DNA of 64,000 bases from assembly GCA_951802425.1 (NCBI GenBank), contig OX637801.1, positions 1 to 64,000 on the forward strand, read 5' to 3'. Every line of letters starts with the position of its first letter. The first letter of the stretch is position 1. This document shows, in pieces, positions 1-16,300 of the stretch. Made by a program: the position numbers and the translations under genes. The notes under the pieces were generated by a model. That model saw only the letters and a list, made by a program, of their open reading frames with translations. It did not search any database and had not been told where the DNA came from. Origin of the DNA: Clavaria fumosa. Taxonomy: Eukaryota; Basidiomycota; Agaricomycetes; Agaricales; Clavariaceae.

Positions 1-1302
1 TAACTAACCTAACTAACCTAACTAACCTAACTAACCTAACTAACCTAACCTAACTAACCTAACTAACCTAACTAACCTAACCCTAACTAACCTAAACCTA
101 ACTAACCTAACTAACCTAACTAACCTAACTAACCTAACCTAACTAACCTAACCTAACTAACCTAACTAACCTAACTAACCTAACTAACCTAACTAACCTA
201 ACTAACCTAACTAACCTAACCTAACTAACCTAACTAACCTAACCTAACTAACCTAACCTAACTAACCTAACTAACCTAACTAACCTAACTAACCTAACCT
301 AACTAACCTAACCTAACTAACCTAACTAACCTAACTAACTAACCTAACCTAACTAACCTAACTAACCTAACTAACCTAACTAACCTAACTAACCTAACTA
401 ACCTAACTAACCTAACTAACCTAACTAACCTAACTAACCTAACTAACCTAACTAACCTAACTAACCTAACTAACCTAACCTAACCTAACTAACCTAACCT
501 AACCTAACCTAACCTAACTAACCTAACTAACCTAACTAACCTAACTAACCTAACCTAACCTAACTAACCTAACTAACCTAACTAACCTAACTAACCTAAC
601 TAACCTAACTAACCTAACTAACCTAACTAACTAACCTAACCTAACCTAACTAACCTAACTAACCTAACCTAACTAACCTAACTAACCTAAACTAACCTAA
701 CTAACCTAACTAACCTAACTAACCTAACCTAACTAACCTAACCTAACTAACCTAACCTAACTAACCTAACCTAACTAACCTAACTAACCTAACTAACCTA
801 ACTAACCTAACCTAACTAACCTAACTAACCTAACTAACCTAACCTAACTAACCTAACTAACCTAACTAACCTAACTAACCTAACCTAACTAACCTAACTA
901 ACCTAACTAACCTAACTAACCTAACTAACCTAACCTAACTAACCTAACCTAACTAACCTAACTAACCTAACTAACCTAACTAACCTAACTAACCTAACTA
1001 ACCTAACTAACCTAACCTAACTAACCTAACCTAACTAACCTAACCTAACCTAACTAACCTAACTAACCTAACCCTAACTAACCTAACTAACTAACCTAAC
1101 TAACCTAACCTAACCTAACTAACCTAACTAACCTAACTAACCTAACTAACCTAACTAACCTAACTAACCTAACTAACCTAACTAACCTAACTAACCTAAC
1201 TAACCTAACTAACCTAACTAACTAACCTAACTAACCTAACTAACCTAACCTAACTAACCTAACTAACCTAACTAACCTAACTAACCTAACTAACTAACCT
1301 AA
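1..1302. repeat. Left telomere, irregular CCTAACTAA/CCTAA tract
   Basis: An uninterrupted tract made almost only of CCTAACTAA (9 bases) mixed with shorter CCTAA (5 bases), plus rare CCCTAA units and extra CTAA or A insertions. The C-rich strand runs 5' to 3' from base 1, which is the orientation of a left chromosome end. On the G strand the repeat is TTAGTTAGG with TTAGG variants, not the TTAGGG of most fungi. The irregular mix looks like a degenerate telomerase template reading or slippage. It passes directly into the 104-bp satellite with no spacer. That this is the true terminus, rather than an interstitial block at a contig end, is inferred from its position. Confidence 0.93.
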
Positions 1303-4300
1303 AAAACCCTTCAACAACACCTCCCAAACCTTGCGTATGCACTCTGAAACTATGAAAAACCATTAAAAACTATTAAAAAAACCCAAAAAACATTAAAAAA
1401 CATTAAAAAACCCTTCAACAACACCTCCCAAACCTTGCGTATGCACTCTGAAACTATGAAAAACCATTAAAAACTATTAAAAAAACCCAAAAAACATTAA
1501 AAAACATTAAAAAACCCTTCAACAACACCTCCCAAACCTTGCGTATGCACTCTGAAACTATGAAAAACCATTAAAAACTATTAAAAAAACCCAAAAAACA
1601 TTAAAAAACATTAAAAAACCCTTCAACAACACCTCCCAAACCTTGCGTATGCACTCTGAAACTATGAAAAACCATTAAAAACTATTAAAAAAACCCAAAA
1701 AACATTAAAAAACATTAAAAAACCCTTCAACAACACCTCCCAAACCTTGCGTATGCACTCTGAAACTATGAAAAACCATTAAAAACTATTAAAAAAACCC
1801 AAAAAACATTAAAAAACATTAAAAAACCCTTCAACAACACCTCCCAAACCTTGCGTATGCACTCTGAAACTATGAAAAACCATTAAAAACTATTAAAAAA
1901 ACCCAAAAAACATTAAAAAACATTAAAAAACCCTTCAACAACACCTCCCAAACCTTGCGTATGCACTCTGAAACTATGAAAAACCATTAAAAACTATTAA
2001 AAAAACCCAAAAAACATTAAAAAACATTAAAAAACCCTTCAACAACACCTCCCAAACCTTGCGTATGCACTCTGAAACTATGAAAAACCATTAAAAACTA
2101 TTAAAAAAACCCAAAAAACATTAAAAAACATTAAAAAACCCTTCAACAACACCTCCCAAACCTTGCGTATGCACTCTGAAACTATGAAAAACCATTAAAA
2201 ACTATTAAAAAAACCCAAAAAACATTAAAAAACATTAAAAAACCCTTCAACAACACCTCCCAAACCTTGCGTATGCACTCTGAAACTATGAAAAACCATT
2301 AAAAACTATTAAAAAAACCCAAAAAACATTAAAAAACATTAAAAAACCCTTCAACAACACCTCCCAAACCTTGCGTATGCACTCTGAAACTATGAAAAAC
2401 CATTAAAAACTATTAAAAAAACCCAAAAAACATTAAAAAACATTAAAAAACCCTTCAACAACACCTCCCAAACCTTGCGTATGCACTCTGAAACTATGAA
2501 AAACCATTAAAAACTATTAAAAAAACCCAAAAAACATTAAAAAACATTAAAAAACCCTTCAACAACACCTCCCAAACCTTGCGTATGCACTCTGAAACTA
2601 TGAAAAACCATTAAAAACTATTAAAAAAACCCAAAAAACATTAAAAAACATTAAAAAACCCTTCAACAACACCTCCCAAACCTTGCGTATGCACTCTGAA
2701 ACTATGAAAAACCATTAAAAACTATTAAAAAAACCCAAAAAACATTAAAAAACATTAAAAAACCCTTCAACAACACCTCCCAAACCTTGCGTATGCACTC
2801 TGAAACTATGAAAAACCATTAAAAACTATTAAAAAAACCCAAAAAACATTAAAAAACATTAAAAAACCCTTCAACAACACCTCCCAAACCTTGCGTATGC
2901 ACTCTGAAACTATGAAAAACCATTAAAAACTATTAAAAAAACCCAAAAAACATTAAAAAACATTAAAAAACCCTTCAACAACACCTCCCAAACCTTGCGT
3001 ATGCACTCTGAAACTATGAAAAACCATTAAAAACTATTAAAAAAACCCAAAAAACATTAAAAAACATTAAAAAACCCTTCAACAACACCTCCCAAACCTT
3101 GCGTATGCACTCTGAAACTATGAAAAACCATTAAAAACTATTAAAAAAACCCAAAAAACATTAAAAAACATTAAAAAACCCTTCAACAACACCTCCCAAA
3201 CCTTGCGTATGCACTCTGAAACTATGAAAAACCATTAAAAACTATTAAAAAAACCCAAAAAACATTAAAAAACATTAAAAAACCCTTCAACAACACCTCC
3301 CAAACCTTGCGTATGCACTCTGAAACTATGAAAAACCATTAAAAACTATTAAAAAAACCCAAAAAACATTAAAAAACATTAAAAAACCCTTCAACAACAC
3401 CTCCCAAACCTTGCGTATGCACTCTGAAACTATGAAAAACCATTAAAAACTATTAAAAAAACCCAAAAAACATTAAAAAACATTAAAAAACCCTTCAACA
3501 ACACCTCCCAAACCTTGCGTATGCACTCTGAAACTATGAAAAACCATTAAAAACTATTAAAAAAACCCAAAAAACATTAAAAAACATTAAAAAACCCTTC
3601 AACAACACCTCCCAAACCTTGCGTATGCACTCTGAAACTATGAAAAACCATTAAAAACTATTAAAAAAACCCAAAAAACATTAAAAAACATTAAAAAACC
3701 CTTCAACAACACCTCCCAAACCTTGCGTATGCACTCTGAAACTATGAAAAACCATTAAAAACTATTAAAAAAACCCAAAAAACATTAAAAAACATTAAAA
3801 AACCCTTCAACAACACCTCCCAAACCTTGCGTATGCACTCTGAAACTATGAAAAACCATTAAAAACTATTAAAAAAACCCAAAAAACATTAAAAAACATT
3901 AAAAAACCCTTCAACAACACCTCCCAAACCTTGCGTATGCACTCTGAAACTATGAAAAACCATTAAAAACTATTAAAAAAACCCAAAAAACATTAAAAAA
4001 CATTAAAAAACCCTTCAACAACACCTCCCAAACCTTGCGTATGCACTCTGAAACTATGAAAAACCATTAAAAACTATTAAAAAAACCCAAAAAACATTAA
4101 AAAACATTAAAAAACCCTTCAACAACACCTCCCAAACCTTGCGTATGCACTCTGAAACTATGAAAAACCATTAAAAACTATTAAAAAAACCCAAAAAACA
4201 TTAAAAAACATTAAAAAACCCTTCAACAACACCTCCCAAACCTTGCGTATGCACTCTGAAACTATGAAAAACCATTAAAAACTATTAAAAAAACCCAAAA

Positions 4301-7300
4301 AACATTAAAAAACATTAAAAAACCCTTCAACAACACCTCCCAAACCTTGCGTATGCACTCTGAAACTATGAAAAACCATTAAAAACTATTAAAAAAACCC
4401 AAAAAACATTAAAAAACATTAAAAAACCCTTCAACAACACCTCCCAAACCTTGCGTATGCACTCTGAAACTATGAAAAACCATTAAAAACTATTAAAAAA
4501 ACCCAAAAAACATTAAAAAACATTAAAAAACCCTTCAACAACACCTCCCAAACCTTGCGTATGCACTCTGAAACTATGAAAAACCATTAAAAACTATTAA
4601 AAAAACCCAAAAAACATTAAAAAACATTAAAAAACCCTTCAACAACACCTCCCAAACCTTGCGTATGCACTCTGAAACTATGAAAAACCATTAAAAACTA
4701 TTAAAAAAACCCAAAAAACATTAAAAAACATTAAAAAACCCTTCAACAACACCTCCCAAACCTTGCGTATGCACTCTGAAACTATGAAAAACCATTAAAA
4801 ACTATTAAAAAAACCCAAAAAACATTAAAAAACATTAAAAAACCCTTCAACAACACCTCCCAAACCTTGCGTATGCACTCTGAAACTATGAAAAACCATT
4901 AAAAACTATTAAAAAAACCCAAAAAACATTAAAAAACATTAAAAAACCCTTCAACAACACCTCCCAAACCTTGCGTATGCACTCTGAAACTATGAAAAAC
5001 CATTAAAAACTATTAAAAAAACCCAAAAAACATTAAAAAACATTAAAAAACCCTTCAACAACACCTCCCAAACCTTGCGTATGCACTCTGAAACTATGAA
5101 AAACCATTAAAAACTATTAAAAAAACCCAAAAAACATTAAAAAACATTAAAAAACCCTTCAACAACACCTCCCAAACCTTGCGTATGCACTCTGAAACTA
5201 TGAAAAACCATTAAAAACTATTAAAAAAACCCAAAAAACATTAAAAAACATTAAAAAACCCTTCAACAACACCTCCCAAACCTTGCGTATGCACTCTGAA
5301 ACTATGAAAAACCATTAAAAACTATTAAAAAAACCCAAAAAACATTAAAAAACATTAAAAAACCCTTCAACAACACCTCCCAAACCTTGCGTATGCACTC
5401 TGAAACTATGAAAAACCATTAAAAACTATTAAAAAAACCCAAAAAACATTAAAAAACATTAAAAAACCCTTCAACAACACCTCCCAAACCTTGCGTATGC
5501 ACTCTGAAACTATGAAAAACCATTAAAAACTATTAAAAAAACCCAAAAAACATTAAAAAACATTAAAAAACCCTTCAACAACACCTCCCAAACCTTGCGT
5601 ATGCACTCTGAAACTATGAAAAACCATTAAAAACTATTAAAAAAACCCAAAAAACATTAAAAAACATTAAAAAACCCTTCAACAACACCTCCCAAACCTT
5701 GCGTATGCACTCTGAAACTATGAAAAACCATTAAAAACTATTAAAAAAACCCAAAAAACATTAAAAAACATTAAAAAACCCTTCAACAACACCTCCCAAA
5801 CCTTGCGTATGCACTCTGAAACTATGAAAAACCATTAAAAACTATTAAAAAAACCCAAAAAACATTAAAAAACATTAAAAAACCCTTCAACAACACCTCC
5901 CAAACCTTGCGTATGCACTCTGAAACTATGAAAAACCATTAAAAACTATTAAAAAAACCCAAAAAACATTAAAAAACATTAAAAAACCCTTCAACAACAC
6001 CTCCCAAACCTTGCGTATGCACTCTGAAACTATGAAAAACCATTAAAAACTATTAAAAAAACCCAAAAAACATTAAAAAACATTAAAAAACCCTTCAACA
6101 ACACCTCCCAAACCTTGCGTATGCACTCTGAAACTATGAAAAACCATTAAAAACTATTAAAAAAACCCAAAAAACATTAAAAAACATTAAAAAACCCTTC
6201 AACAACACCTCCCAAACCTTGCGTATGCACTCTGAAACTATGAAAAACCATTAAAAACTATTAAAAAAACCCAAAAAACATTAAAAAACATTAAAAAACC
6301 CTTCAACAACACCTCCCAAACCTTGCGTATGCACTCTGAAACTATGAAAAACCATTAAAAACTATTAAAAAAACCCAAAAAACATTAAAAAACATTAAAA
6401 AACCCTTCAACAACACCTCCCAAACCTTGCGTATGCACTCTGAAACTATGAAAAACCATTAAAAACTATTAAAAAAACCCAAAAAACATTAAAAAACATT
6501 AAAAAACCCTTCAACAACACCTCCCAAACCTTGCGTATGCACTCTGAAACTATGAAAAACCATTAAAAACTATTAAAAAAACCCAAAAAACATTAAAAAA
6601 CATTAAAAAACCCTTCAACAACACCTCCCAAACCTTGCGTATGCACTCTGAAACTATGAAAAACCATTAAAAACTATTAAAAAAACCCAAAAAACATTAA
6701 AAAACATTAAAAAACCCTTCAACAACACCTCCCAAACCTTGCGTATGCACTCTGAAACTATGAAAAACCATTAAAAACTATTAAAAAAACCCAAAAAACA
6801 TTAAAAAACATTAAAAAACCCTTCAACAACACCTCCCAAACCTTGCGTATGCACTCTGAAACTATGAAAAACCATTAAAAACTATTAAAAAAACCCAAAA
6901 AACATTAAAAAACATTAAAAAACCCTTCAACAACACCTCCCAAACCTTGCGTATGCACTCTGAAACTATGAAAAACCATTAAAAACTATTAAAAAAACCC
7001 AAAAAACATTAAAAAACATTAAAAAACCCTTCAACAACACCTCCCAAACCTTGCGTATGCACTCTGAAACTATGAAAAACCATTAAAAACTATTAAAAAA
7101 ACCCAAAAAACATTAAAAAACATTAAAAAACCCTTCAACAACACCTCCCAAACCTTGCGTATGCACTCTGAAACTATGAAAAACCATTAAAAACTATTAA
7201 AAAAACCCAAAAAACATTAAAAAACATTAAAAAACCCTTCAACAACACCTCCCAAACCTTGCGTATGCACTCTGAAACTATGAAAAACCATTAAAAACTA

Positions 7301-10300
7301 TTAAAAAAACCCAAAAAACATTAAAAAACATTAAAAAACCCTTCAACAACACCTCCCAAACCTTGCGTATGCACTCTGAAACTATGAAAAACCATTAAAA
7401 ACTATTAAAAAAACCCAAAAAACATTAAAAAACATTAAAAAACCCTTCAACAACACCTCCCAAACCTTGCGTATGCACTCTGAAACTATGAAAAACCATT
7501 AAAAACTATTAAAAAAACCCAAAAAACATTAAAAAACATTAAAAAACCCTTCAACAACACCTCCCAAACCTTGCGTATGCACTCTGAAACTATGAAAAAC
7601 CATTAAAAACTATTAAAAAAACCCAAAAAACATTAAAAAACATTAAAAAACCCTTCAACAACACCTCCCAAACCTTGCGTATGCACTCTGAAACTATGAA
7701 AAACCATTAAAAACTATTAAAAAAACCCAAAAAACATTAAAAAACATTAAAAAACCCTTCAACAACACCTCCCAAACCTTGCGTATGCACTCTGAAACTA
7801 TGAAAAACCATTAAAAACTATTAAAAAAACCCAAAAAACATTAAAAAACATTAAAAAACCCTTCAACAACACCTCCCAAACCTTGCGTATGCACTCTGAA
7901 ACTATGAAAAACCATTAAAAACTATTAAAAAAACCCAAAAAACATTAAAAAACATTAAAAAACCCTTCAACAACACCTCCCAAACCTTGCGTATGCACTC
8001 TGAAACTATGAAAAACCATTAAAAACTATTAAAAAAACCCAAAAAACATTAAAAAACATTAAAAAACCCTTCAACAACACCTCCCAAACCTTGCGTATGC
8101 ACTCTGAAACTATGAAAAACCATTAAAAACTATTAAAAAAACCCAAAAAACATTAAAAAACATTAAAAAACCCTTCAACAACACCTCCCAAACCTTGCGT
8201 ATGCACTCTGAAACTATGAAAAACCATTAAAAACTATTAAAAAAACCCAAAAAACATTAAAAAACATTAAAAAACCCTTCAACAACACCTCCCAAACCTT
8301 GCGTATGCACTCTGAAACTATGAAAAACCATTAAAAACTATTAAAAAAACCCAAAAAACATTAAAAAACATTAAAAAACCCTTCAACAACACCTCCCAAA
8401 CCTTGCGTATGCACTCTGAAACTATGAAAAACCATTAAAAACTATTAAAAAAACCCAAAAAACATTAAAAAACATTAAAAAACCCTTCAACAACACCTCC
8501 CAAACCTTGCGTATGCACTCTGAAACTATGAAAAACCATTAAAAACTATTAAAAAAACCCAAAAAACATTAAAAAACATTAAAAAACCCTTCAACAACAC
8601 CTCCCAAACCTTGCGTATGCACTCTGAAACTATGAAAAACCATTAAAAACTATTAAAAAAACCCAAAAAACATTAAAAAACATTAAAAAACCCTTCAACA
8701 ACACCTCCCAAACCTTGCGTATGCACTCTGAAACTATGAAAAACCATTAAAAACTATTAAAAAAACCCAAAAAACATTAAAAAACATTAAAAAACCCTTC
8801 AACAACACCTCCCAAACCTTGCGTATGCACTCTGAAACTATGAAAAACCATTAAAAACTATTAAAAAAACCCAAAAAACATTAAAAAACATTAAAAAACC
8901 CTTCAACAACACCTCCCAAACCTTGCGTATGCACTCTGAAACTATGAAAAACCATTAAAAACTATTAAAAAAACCCAAAAAACATTAAAAAACATTAAAA
9001 AACCCTTCAACAACACCTCCCAAACCTTGCGTATGCACTCTGAAACTATGAAAAACCATTAAAAACTATTAAAAAAACCCAAAAAACATTAAAAAACATT
9101 AAAAAACCCTTCAACAACACCTCCCAAACCTTGCGTATGCACTCTGAAACTATGAAAAACCATTAAAAACTATTAAAAAAACCCAAAAAACATTAAAAAA
9201 CATTAAAAAACCCTTCAACAACACCTCCCAAACCTTGCGTATGCACTCTGAAACTATGAAAAACCATTAAAAACTATTAAAAAAACCCAAAAAACATTAA
9301 AAAACATTAAAAAACCCTTCAACAACACCTCCCAAACCTTGCGTATGCACTCTGAAACTATGAAAAACCATTAAAAACTATTAAAAAAACCCAAAAAACA
9401 TTAAAAAACATTAAAAAACCCTTCAACAACACCTCCCAAACCTTGCGTATGCACTCTGAAACTATGAAAAACCATTAAAAACTATTAAAAAAACCCAAAA
9501 AACATTAAAAAACATTAAAAAACCCTTCAACAACACCTCCCAAACCTTGCGTATGCACTCTGAAACTATGAAAAACCATTAAAAACTATTAAAAAAACCC
9601 AAAAAACATTAAAAAACATTAAAAAACCCTTCAACAACACCTCCCAAACCTTGCGTATGCACTCTGAAACTATGAAAAACCATTAAAAACTATTAAAAAA
9701 ACCCAAAAAACATTAAAAAACATTAAAAAACCCTTCAACAACACCTCCCAAACCTTGCGTATGCACTCTGAAACTATGAAAAACCATTAAAAACTATTAA
9801 AAAAACCCAAAAAACATTAAAAAACATTAAAAAACCCTTCAACAACACCTCCCAAACCTTGCGTATGCACTCTGAAACTATGAAAAACCATTAAAAACTA
9901 TTAAAAAAACCCAAAAAACATTAAAAAACATTAAAAAACCCTTCAACAACACCTCCCAAACCTTGCGTATGCACTCTGAAACTATGAAAAACCATTAAAA
10001 ACTATTAAAAAAACCCAAAAAACATTAAAAAACATTAAAAAACCCTTCAACAACACCTCCCAAACCTTGCGTATGCACTCTGAAACTATGAAAAACCATT
10101 AAAAACTATTAAAAAAACCCAAAAAACATTAAAAAACATTAAAAAACCCTTCAACAACACCTCCCAAACCTTGCGTATGCACTCTGAAACTATGAAAAAC
10201 CATTAAAAACTATTAAAAAAACCCAAAAAACATTAAAAAACATTAAAAAACCCTTCAACAACACCTCCCAAACCTTGCGTATGCACTCTGAAACTATGAA

Positions 10301-13300
10301 AAACCATTAAAAACTATTAAAAAAACCCAAAAAACATTAAAAAACATTAAAAAACCCTTCAACAACACCTCCCAAACCTTGCGTATGCACTCTGAAACTA
10401 TGAAAAACCATTAAAAACTATTAAAAAAACCCAAAAAACATTAAAAAACATTAAAAAACCCTTCAACAACACCTCCCAAACCTTGCGTATGCACTCTGAA
10501 ACTATGAAAAACCATTAAAAACTATTAAAAAAACCCAAAAAACATTAAAAAACATTAAAAAACCCTTCAACAACACCTCCCAAACCTTGCGTATGCACTC
10601 TGAAACTATGAAAAACCATTAAAAACTATTAAAAAAACCCAAAAAACATTAAAAAACATTAAAAAACCCTTCAACAACACCTCCCAAACCTTGCGTATGC
10701 ACTCTGAAACTATGAAAAACCATTAAAAACTATTAAAAAAACCCAAAAAACATTAAAAAACATTAAAAAACCCTTCAACAACACCTCCCAAACCTTGCGT
10801 ATGCACTCTGAAACTATGAAAAACCATTAAAAACTATTAAAAAAACCCAAAAAACATTAAAAAACATTAAAAAACCCTTCAACAACACCTCCCAAACCTT
10901 GCGTATGCACTCTGAAACTATGAAAAACCATTAAAAACTATTAAAAAAACCCAAAAAACATTAAAAAACATTAAAAAACCCTTCAACAACACCTCCCAAA
11001 CCTTGCGTATGCACTCTGAAACTATGAAAAACCATTAAAAACTATTAAAAAAACCCAAAAAACATTAAAAAACATTAAAAAACCCTTCAACAACACCTCC
11101 CAAACCTTGCGTATGCACTCTGAAACTATGAAAAACCATTAAAAACTATTAAAAAAACCCAAAAAACATTAAAAAACATTAAAAAACCCTTCAACAACAC
11201 CTCCCAAACCTTGCGTATGCACTCTGAAACTATGAAAAACCATTAAAAACTATTAAAAAAACCCAAAAAACATTAAAAAACATTAAAAAACCCTTCAACA
11301 ACACCTCCCAAACCTTGCGTATGCACTCTGAAACTATGAAAAACCATTAAAAACTATTAAAAAAACCCAAAAAACATTAAAAAACATTAAAAAACCCTTC
11401 AACAACACCTCCCAAACCTTGCGTATGCACTCTGAAACTATGAAAAACCATTAAAAACTATTAAAAAAACCCAAAAAACATTAAAAAACATTAAAAAACC
11501 CTTCAACAACACCTCCCAAACCTTGCGTATGCACTCTGAAACTATGAAAAACCATTAAAAACTATTAAAAAAACCCAAAAAACATTAAAAAACATTAAAA
11601 AACCCTTCAACAACACCTCCCAAACCTTGCGTATGCACTCTGAAACTATGAAAAACCATTAAAAACTATTAAAAAAACCCAAAAAACATTAAAAAACATT
11701 AAAAAACCCTTCAACAACACCTCCCAAACCTTGCGTATGCACTCTGAAACTATGAAAAACCATTAAAAACTATTAAAAAAACCCAAAAAACATTAAAAAC
11801 ATTAAAAAACCCTTCAACAACACCTCCCAAACCTTGCGTATGCACTCTGAAACTATGAAAAACCATTAAAAACTATTAAAAAAACCCAAAAAACATTAAA
11901 AAACATTAAAAAACCCTTCAACAACACCTCCCAAACCTTGCGTATGCACTCTGAAACTATGAAAAACCATTAAAAACTATTAAAAAAACCCAAAAAACAT
12001 TAAAAAACATTAAAAAACCCTTCAACAACACCTCCCAAACCTTGCGTATGCACTCTGAAACTATGAAAAACCATTAAAAACTATTAAAAAAACCCAAAAA
12101 ACATTAAAAAACATTAAAAAACCCTTCAACAACACCTCCCAAACCTTGCGTATGCACTCTGAAACTATGAAAAACCATTAAAAACTATTAAAAAAACCCA
12201 AAAAACATTAAAAAACATTAAAAAACCCTTCAACAACACCTCCCAAACCTTGCGTATGCACTCTGAAACTATGAAAAACCATTAAAAACTATTAAAAAAA
12301 CCCAAAAAACATTAAAAAACATTAAAAAACCCTTCAACAACACCTCCCAAACCTTGCGTATGCACTCTGAAACTATGAAAAACCATTAAAAACTATTAAA
12401 AAAACCCAAAAAACATTAAAAAACATTAAAAAACCCTTCAACAACACCTCCCAAACCTTGCGTATGCACTCTGAAACTATGAAAAACCATTAAAAACTAT
12501 TAAAAAAACCCAAAAAACATTAAAAAACATTAAAAAACCCTTCAACAACACCTCCCAAACCTTGCGTATGCACTCTGAAACTATGAAAAACCATTAAAAA
12601 CTATTAAAAAAACCCAAAAAACATTAAAAAACATTAAAAAACCCTTCAACAACACCTCCCAAACCTTGCGTATGCACTCTGAAACTATGAAAAACCATTA
12701 AAAACTATTAAAAAAACCCAAAAAACATTAAAAAACATTAAAAAACCCTTCAACAACACCTCCCAAACCTTGCGTATGCACTCTGAAACTATGAAAAACC
12801 ATTAAAAACTATTAAAAAAACCCAAAAAACATTAAAAAACATTAAAAAACCCTTCAACAACACCTCCCAAACCTTGCGTATGCACTCTGAAACTATGAAA
12901 AACCATTAAAAACTATTAAAAAAACCCAAAAAACATTAAAAAACATTAAAAAACCCTTCAACAACACCTCCCAAACCTTGCGTATGCACTCTGAAACTAT
13001 GAAAAACCATTAAAAACTATTAAAAAAACCCAAAAAACATTAAAAAACATTAAAAAACCCTTCAACAACACCTCCCAAACCTTGCGTATGCACTCTGAAA
13101 CTATGAAAAACCATTAAAAACTATTAAAAAAACCCAAAAAACATTAAAAAACATTAAAAAACCCTTCAACAACACCTCCCAAACCTTGCGTATGCACTCT
13201 GAAACTATGAAAAACCATTAAAAACTATTAAAAAAACCCAAAAAACATTAAAAAACATTAAAAAACCCTTCAACAACACCTCCCAAACCTTGCGTATGCA

Positions 13301-16300
13301 CTCTGAAACTATGAAAAACCATTAAAAACTATTAAAAAAACCCAAAAAACATTAAAAAACATTAAAAAACCCTTCAACAACACCTCCCAAACCTTGCGTA
13401 TGCACTCTGAAACTATGAAAAACCATTAAAAACTATTAAAAAAACCCAAAAAACATTAAAAAACATTAAAAAACCCTTCAACAACACCTCCCAAACCTTG
13501 CGTATGCACTCTGAAACTATGAAAAACCATTAAAAACTATTAAAAAAACCCAAAAAACATTAAAAAACATTAAAAAACCCTTCAACAACACCTCCCAAAC
13601 CTTGCGTATGCACTCTGAAACTATGAAAAACCATTAAAAACTATTAAAAAAACCCAAAAAACATTAAAAAACATTAAAAAACCCTTCAACAACACCTCCC
13701 AAACCTTGCGTATGCACTCTGAAACTATGAAAAACCATTAAAAACTATTAAAAAAACCCAAAAAACATTAAAAAACATTAAAAAACCCTTCAACAACACC
13801 TCCCAAACCTTGCGTATGCACTCTGAAACTATGAAAAACCATTAAAAACTATTAAAAAAACCCAAAAAACATTAAAAAACATTAAAAAAACCCTTCAACA
13901 ACACCTCCCAAACCTTGCGTATGCACTCTGAAACTATGAAAAACCATTAAAAACTATTAAAAAAACCCAAAAAACATTAAAAAACATTAAAAAACCCTTC
14001 AACAACACCTCCCAAACCTTGCGTATGCACTCTGAAACTATGAAAAACCATTAAAAACTATTAAAAAAACCCAAAAAACATTAAAAAACATTAAAAAACC
14101 TTCAACAACACCTCCCAAACCTTGCGTATGCACTCTGAAACTATGAAAAACCATTAAAAACTATTAAAAAAACCCAAAAAACATTAAAAAACATTAAAAA
14201 ACCCTTCAACAACACCTCCCAAACCTTGCGTATGCACTCTGAAACTATGAAAAACCATTAAAAACTATTAAAAAAACCCAAAAAACATTAAAAAACATTA
14301 AAAAACCCTTCAACAACACCTCCCAAACCTTGCGTATGCACTCTGAAACTATGAAAAACCATTAAAAACTATTAAAAAAACCCAAAAAACATTAAAAAAC
14401 ATTAAAAAACCCTTCAACAACACCTCCCAAACCTTGCGTATGCACTCTGAAACTATGAAAAACCATTAAAAACTATTAAAAAAACCCAAAAAACATTAAA
14501 AAACATTAAAAAACCCTTCAACAACACCTCCCAAACCTTGCGTATGCACTCTGAAACTATGAAAAACCATTAAAAACTATTAAAAAAACCCAAAAAACAT
14601 TAAAAAACATTAAAAAACCCTTCAACAACACCTCCCAAACCTTGCGTATGCACTCTGAAACTATGAAAAACCATTAAAAACTATTAAAAAAACCCAAAAA
14701 ACATTAAAAAACATTAAAAAACCCTTCAACAACACCTCCCAAACCTTGCGTATGCACTCTGAAACTATGAAAAACCATTAAAAACTATTAAAAAAACCCA
14801 AAAAACATTAAAAAACATTAAAAACCCTTCAACAACACCTCCCAAACCTTGCGTATGCACTCTGAAACTATGAAAAACCATTAAAAACTATTAAAAAAAC
14901 CCAAAAAACATTAAAAAACATTAAAAAACCCTTCAACAACACCTCCCAAACCTTGCGTATGCACTCTGAAACTATGAAAAACCATTAAAAACTATTAAAA
15001 AAACCCAAAAAACATTAAAAAACATTAAAAAACCCTTCAACAACACCTCCCAAACCTTGCGTATGCACTCTGAAACTATGAAAAACCATTAAAAACTATT
15101 AAAAAAACCCAAAAAACATTAAAAAACATTAAAAAACCCTTCAACAACACCTCCCAAACCTTGCGTATGCACTCTGAAACTATGAAAAACCATTAAAAAC
15201 TATTAAAAAAACCCAAAAAACATTAAAAAACATTAAAAAACCCTTCAACAACACCTCCCAAACCTTGCGTATGCACTCTGAAACTATGAAAAACCATTAA
15301 AAACTATTAAAAAAACCCAAAAACATTAAAAAACATTAAAAAAACCTTCAACAACACCTCCCAAACCTTGCGTATGCACTCTGAAACTATGAAAAACCAT
15401 TAAAAACTATTAAAAAAACCCAAAAAACATTAAAAAACATTAAAAAACCCTTCAACAACACCTCCCAAACCTTGCGTATGCACTCTGAAACTATGAAAAA
15501 CCATTAAAAACTATTAAAAAAACCCAAAAAACATAAAAAACATTAAAAAACCCTTCAACAACACCTCCCAAACCTTGCGTATGCGTATGCACTCTGAAAC
15601 TATGAAAAACCATTAAAAACTATTAAAAAAACCCAAAAAACATTAAAAAACATTAAAAAACCCTTCAACAACACCTCCCAAACCTTGCGTATGCACTCTG
15701 AAACTATGAAAAACCATTAAAAACTATTAAAAAAACCCAAAAAACATTAAAAAACATTAAAAAACCCTTCAACAACACCTCCCAAACCTTGCGTATGCAC
15801 TCTGAAACTATGAAAAACCATTAAAAACTATTAAAAAAACCCAAAAAACATTAAAAAACATTAAAAAACCCTTCAACAACACCTCCCAAACCTTGCGTAT
15901 GCACTCTGAAACTATGAAAAACCATTAAAAACTATTAAAAAAACCCAAAAAACATTAAAAAACATTAAAAAACCCTTCAACAACACCTCCCAAACCTTGC
16001 GTATGCACTCTGAAACTATGAAAAACCATTAAAAACTATTAAAAAAACCCAAAAAACATTAAAAAACATTAAAAAACCCTTCAACAACACCTCCCAAACC
16101 TTGCGTATGCACTCTGAAACTATGAAAAACCATTAAAAACTATTAAAAAAACCCAAAAAACATTAAAAAACATTAAAAAACCCTTCAACAACACCTCCCA
16201 AACCTTGCGTATGCACTCTGAAACTATGAAAAACCATTAAAAACTATTAAAAAAACCCAAAAAACATTAAAAAACATTAAAAAACCCTTCAACAACACCT

